Of a DNA stretch of 64,000 nt, positions 61,926 to 64,000 are shown one piece after another (position 1 is the first letter of the stretch; each line of letters begins with the position of its first letter). The DNA lies in NCBI RefSeq assembly GCF_036370855.1, contig NC_088113.1, positions 19,674,501 through 19,738,500 on the forward strand, in the 5' to 3' direction. Made by a program: the position numbers and the translations under genes. A model generated the notes under the pieces. That model did not search any database. It was given only the letters and a program-made list of their open reading frames with translations, and was not told the origin of the DNA. The stretch is from Dromaius novaehollandiae. Its lineage: Eukaryota > Chordata > Aves > Casuariiformes > Dromaiidae.

Positions 61926-63139
61926 TGTGCTCCTCCTTTCACCGAAGGAAGCTGTTATACTAGTTATCCCATGTCATTGCCTTCTATGTTACATTTTACC
62001 TCCTGCAAAATAGGATATTGCTGATGTATAACACAATCAGGGTGTTGTAAGCCACAAGAAAAGCCCTAAACAGCCTTGCACATAAAGGTCCTTGTTTAAC
62101 AGCAAAGCTAAGCACTTGAACATAACCGAGGCCTGAGAGGAAGAGAACCTGGAGACCAGAAAGCCACAGGAACTACCAGCAGCTTGTTGGAAGCCCACCC
62201 TGCAAAGGGCCCGTCCGTGAGCAACACCCGGGGAGCTGGAGGTAGGAGCACAGCTCCCCAGCAGTGGGGCCATCCTCCAGCAGCGCAGGGTTAGGTGAGG
62301 CGCTTTTCTGAACATCAGCCGCATTCTGGGTCACTTGGCTCAGCCAGTGCCCAGGGCTGTAATGAGAACATCTCTTCCTCACTGATAAATGGGGGGATGA
62401 GAATGAAACATCTTCCCAGCTTTCACAGCTGGGACAAAATCTCCCCACCACCATACGCCTGCAGAGACGAATGGGGCCCACTGCCACATTCGGTCCCAGA
62501 GCCACATTCCCAGAAGGGCAGTCCTCACAGGGAAGAAGGGATGAGGAAAGGATGATGAGTGCACTCTTTAAAGGTCTTTCTCTTCTTGCTCTGAGCAAGA
62601 TGTGCTTTATCCCAGGTATGTATCTATACACATAACGTTTTACACTTATCACCAAATGCCCCTGACCAGTTATGCTCTCAGACCAACTCCCTGGTTTATG
62701 CACAAGCTTTCTACATGTATTAGACCAATTCACAATACTCACACATAGCTACAGCACCTCCTTGGCTCCCTGGGGCCAGCAAGGAGACTGGCAGTAACAC
62801 AGTGACACAACAACATCTGGAGCAGCGGTGTCACTGATCCAGTCTGAACATACTGGGTTCAGTGCCAGTGGACAAGGCACTGCAAAATCCTGCAAAATCG
62901 CAGCCTGGCCTCACCCCCAGAGCAGTGCCACAGCACTTGGCCAAGAAGAGAGGGTTACTGCAACATCCTGAGGTCTTGGGATGCTCAAGGCTAATACCGA
63001 CCTATTCATACTGATCTACCGCAGCCAGGAATAGCACACATGTCACAGCTCTGTTATTCTGCCTCAGTATTAGCCACCAAACCACCTTGTTAAATGTGGA
63101 TGACCATTTTTGTTCAAATGATGCCAAAGATTAACCTCG

Positions 63140-63166
63140 CCCCCCCCCCCACACACACACACACAC
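63140..63166 (+). repeat. Poly(C) followed by (AC)8 microsatellite
   Basis: Eleven C followed by eight AC units. A compound simple repeat, likely polymorphic. Confidence 0.85.
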
Positions 63167-63576
63167 ATCACCTCCCTAAAGAATTAACCAACACCAGCCC
63201 TCATCCTAGAGCATCAGACCCAGCAGAGTACAACAACAAGCGAGCCAGAAGCCAAGGGTGACCACAGCAGTGGGGTACAGACCCACAGGGCCCAAGCACA
63301 GGAGGCAGAAACAGGTTGGTAACAGGACTCGTCAGCAGCCCCAGACAGAACAAGTCATTACCAGGTCCCAGGTCCACTCTGGGCCAGACACAGGACTGGA
63401 CACAAGCCACTGTGGCCCTCACCAACCTTCACATGGAGGGAGGGAAGTGCCAGCAGCAGATAAGGGCGTGCAGAGCCCTTGCACGTCCATGCAGCCTCTG
63501 GCCCAAGCGAGGCTGGAGCAGAGGTGTCCGCCTGCGCCGGGCAGGGACGTCACGGGTAGCCACATCTTTAGCACGG

Positions 63577-63593
63577 TTGCCACCTGGTGGCAA
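63577..63593 (-). promoter_or_regulatory. CTCF-like site in a 17-base inverted repeat
   Basis: TTGCCACCTGGTGGCAA has perfect eight-base arms around a central T. On the + strand the core GCCACCTGGTGG fits the reverse complement of the CTCF core motif, so a CTCF site would point to the - strand. It lies 2.5 kb right of NPBWR2. Confidence 0.35.
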
Positions 63594-63935
63594 AGGACTC
63601 CCCAGTTTCCAGATGAAAAAGGCTCTTTGAGTGCAGAAAGCTGGCTGCAAATGATACCACCTCATACACAATTTGTCTGACTAGCTAAAACGTCACTATT
63701 CATCAGTGTTAGGTCTGTAGGAAAGGTAATACATTTTATTAGGCAGAAAGCCAAAGTACCTTTTGAGCATAAGCCACCCTCTTTCAGACCTGGCGATGCC
63801 ATTGACAGTTTTTTTCCCTTTTGGATCAAATGTCATGATTGTTTCAGACTGTGTTTGTCATTTCCCTATAACTAATGCACCAATGTCCTGCGTGCAGGTG
63901 GTGATGCACAGGACACCGCAGGAACCCGTGGCCAT

Positions 63936-64000
63936 CATCTCACAGGGTCGCTGAGGTTGGAAGGCAGTTCTGGAGACGGTCTAGTCCAATCCCTCTGCTC
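63936..64000 (-). mobile_element. CR1 LINE 3' fragment, cut by the window edge
   Basis: The segment with gaggttggaaggcag, ctggagac and ggtctagtccaatccctctgc matches the reverse complement of the CR1 3' region known from birds and other reptiles. The element is on the - strand, with its 3' end at the left and its body running out of the window. CR1 abundance relative to other repeats is a main clue to a sauropsid source. Confidence 0.8.

Larger units (their letters stand above)
61926..63935. other. Non-coding stretch right of NPBWR2
   Basis: No gene recognised. By human synteny LKAAEAR1 and OPRL1 would come next, but no exon of either is visible. It holds the CA microsatellite and the CTCF-like site. 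Confidence 0.5.

Noticed and set aside
1-64000. Search for MYT1, OPRL1, LKAAEAR1 or RGS19 exons expected from human synteny.
   Set aside because: No CCHC zinc-finger motif (CPTPGC type) or other recognisable exon of these genes was seen; they probably lie outside the window.
1-64000. CRISPR arrays, prokaryotic operons, insertion sequences, phage or endogenous retroviral genes.
   Set aside because: No direct-repeat arrays, ribosome-binding-site-led gene runs, transposase, or gag/pol/env-like frames were found.

Overview
This window is vertebrate nuclear DNA, most likely from a bird and otherwise from another reptile. Three things point there: an intronless G-protein-coupled receptor gene, a second gene cut by short GT-AG introns, and a truncated CR1 LINE at the right edge, with very little other repeat content. 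No operons, phage, CRISPR, tRNA or rRNA genes were seen. About nine tenths of the window is non-coding.

Two genes are well supported. At the right end, on the + strand, is a complete NPBWR2, the neuropeptide B/W receptor 2 (60109-61107), with a downstream polyadenylation signal at 61904. On the - strand, 37 kb to the left, is a six-coding-exon gene (20030-23583) that I assembled from splice sites. It encodes a predicted 396-residue protein with a small N-terminal beta-rich domain, two coiled-coil stretches, a proline/serine-rich linker and a C-terminal BEN domain. I do not recognise it as a named gene. In human 20q13.33, NPBWR2 lies between OPRL1/LKAAEAR1 and the divergently transcribed MYT1. 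By that synteny (from memory) this window would be the NPBWR2-MYT1 interval plus flank. No MYT1 zinc-finger exon is visible here, and I recall no BEN gene in the human interval.

Layout from left to right: 1-2.0 kb, nothing recognised; 2.0-3.9 kb, CpG-rich with an unusually long open frame; 4-16.9 kb, non-coding; 17.0-17.45 kb, CpG-rich block; 17.5-19.9 kb, AT-rich non-coding; 20.0-23.6 kb, BEN gene; 24.4 kb, a MIR-like SINE relic next to a short duplicated hairpin; 25.8 kb, an array of paired TTC/GAA units resembling heat-shock elements; 26-57 kb, mostly non-coding with CpG-rich patches near 26.5, 47.3 and 50.4 kb and a few isolated exon-like segments on the - strand; 58.6-60.1 kb, a probable promoter and leader region of NPBWR2; 60.1-61.9 kb, NPBWR2 and its 3' untranslated region; 62-64 kb, non-coding with a CTCF-like site, a CA microsatellite and the CR1 end.

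The two genes are not known to work together. NPBWR2 is a plasma-membrane neuropeptide receptor. The BEN protein is expected to be a nuclear DNA-binding factor. The most interesting leads are the BEN gene itself, the paired TTC/GAA array, and the exon-like pieces on the same strand as the BEN gene.
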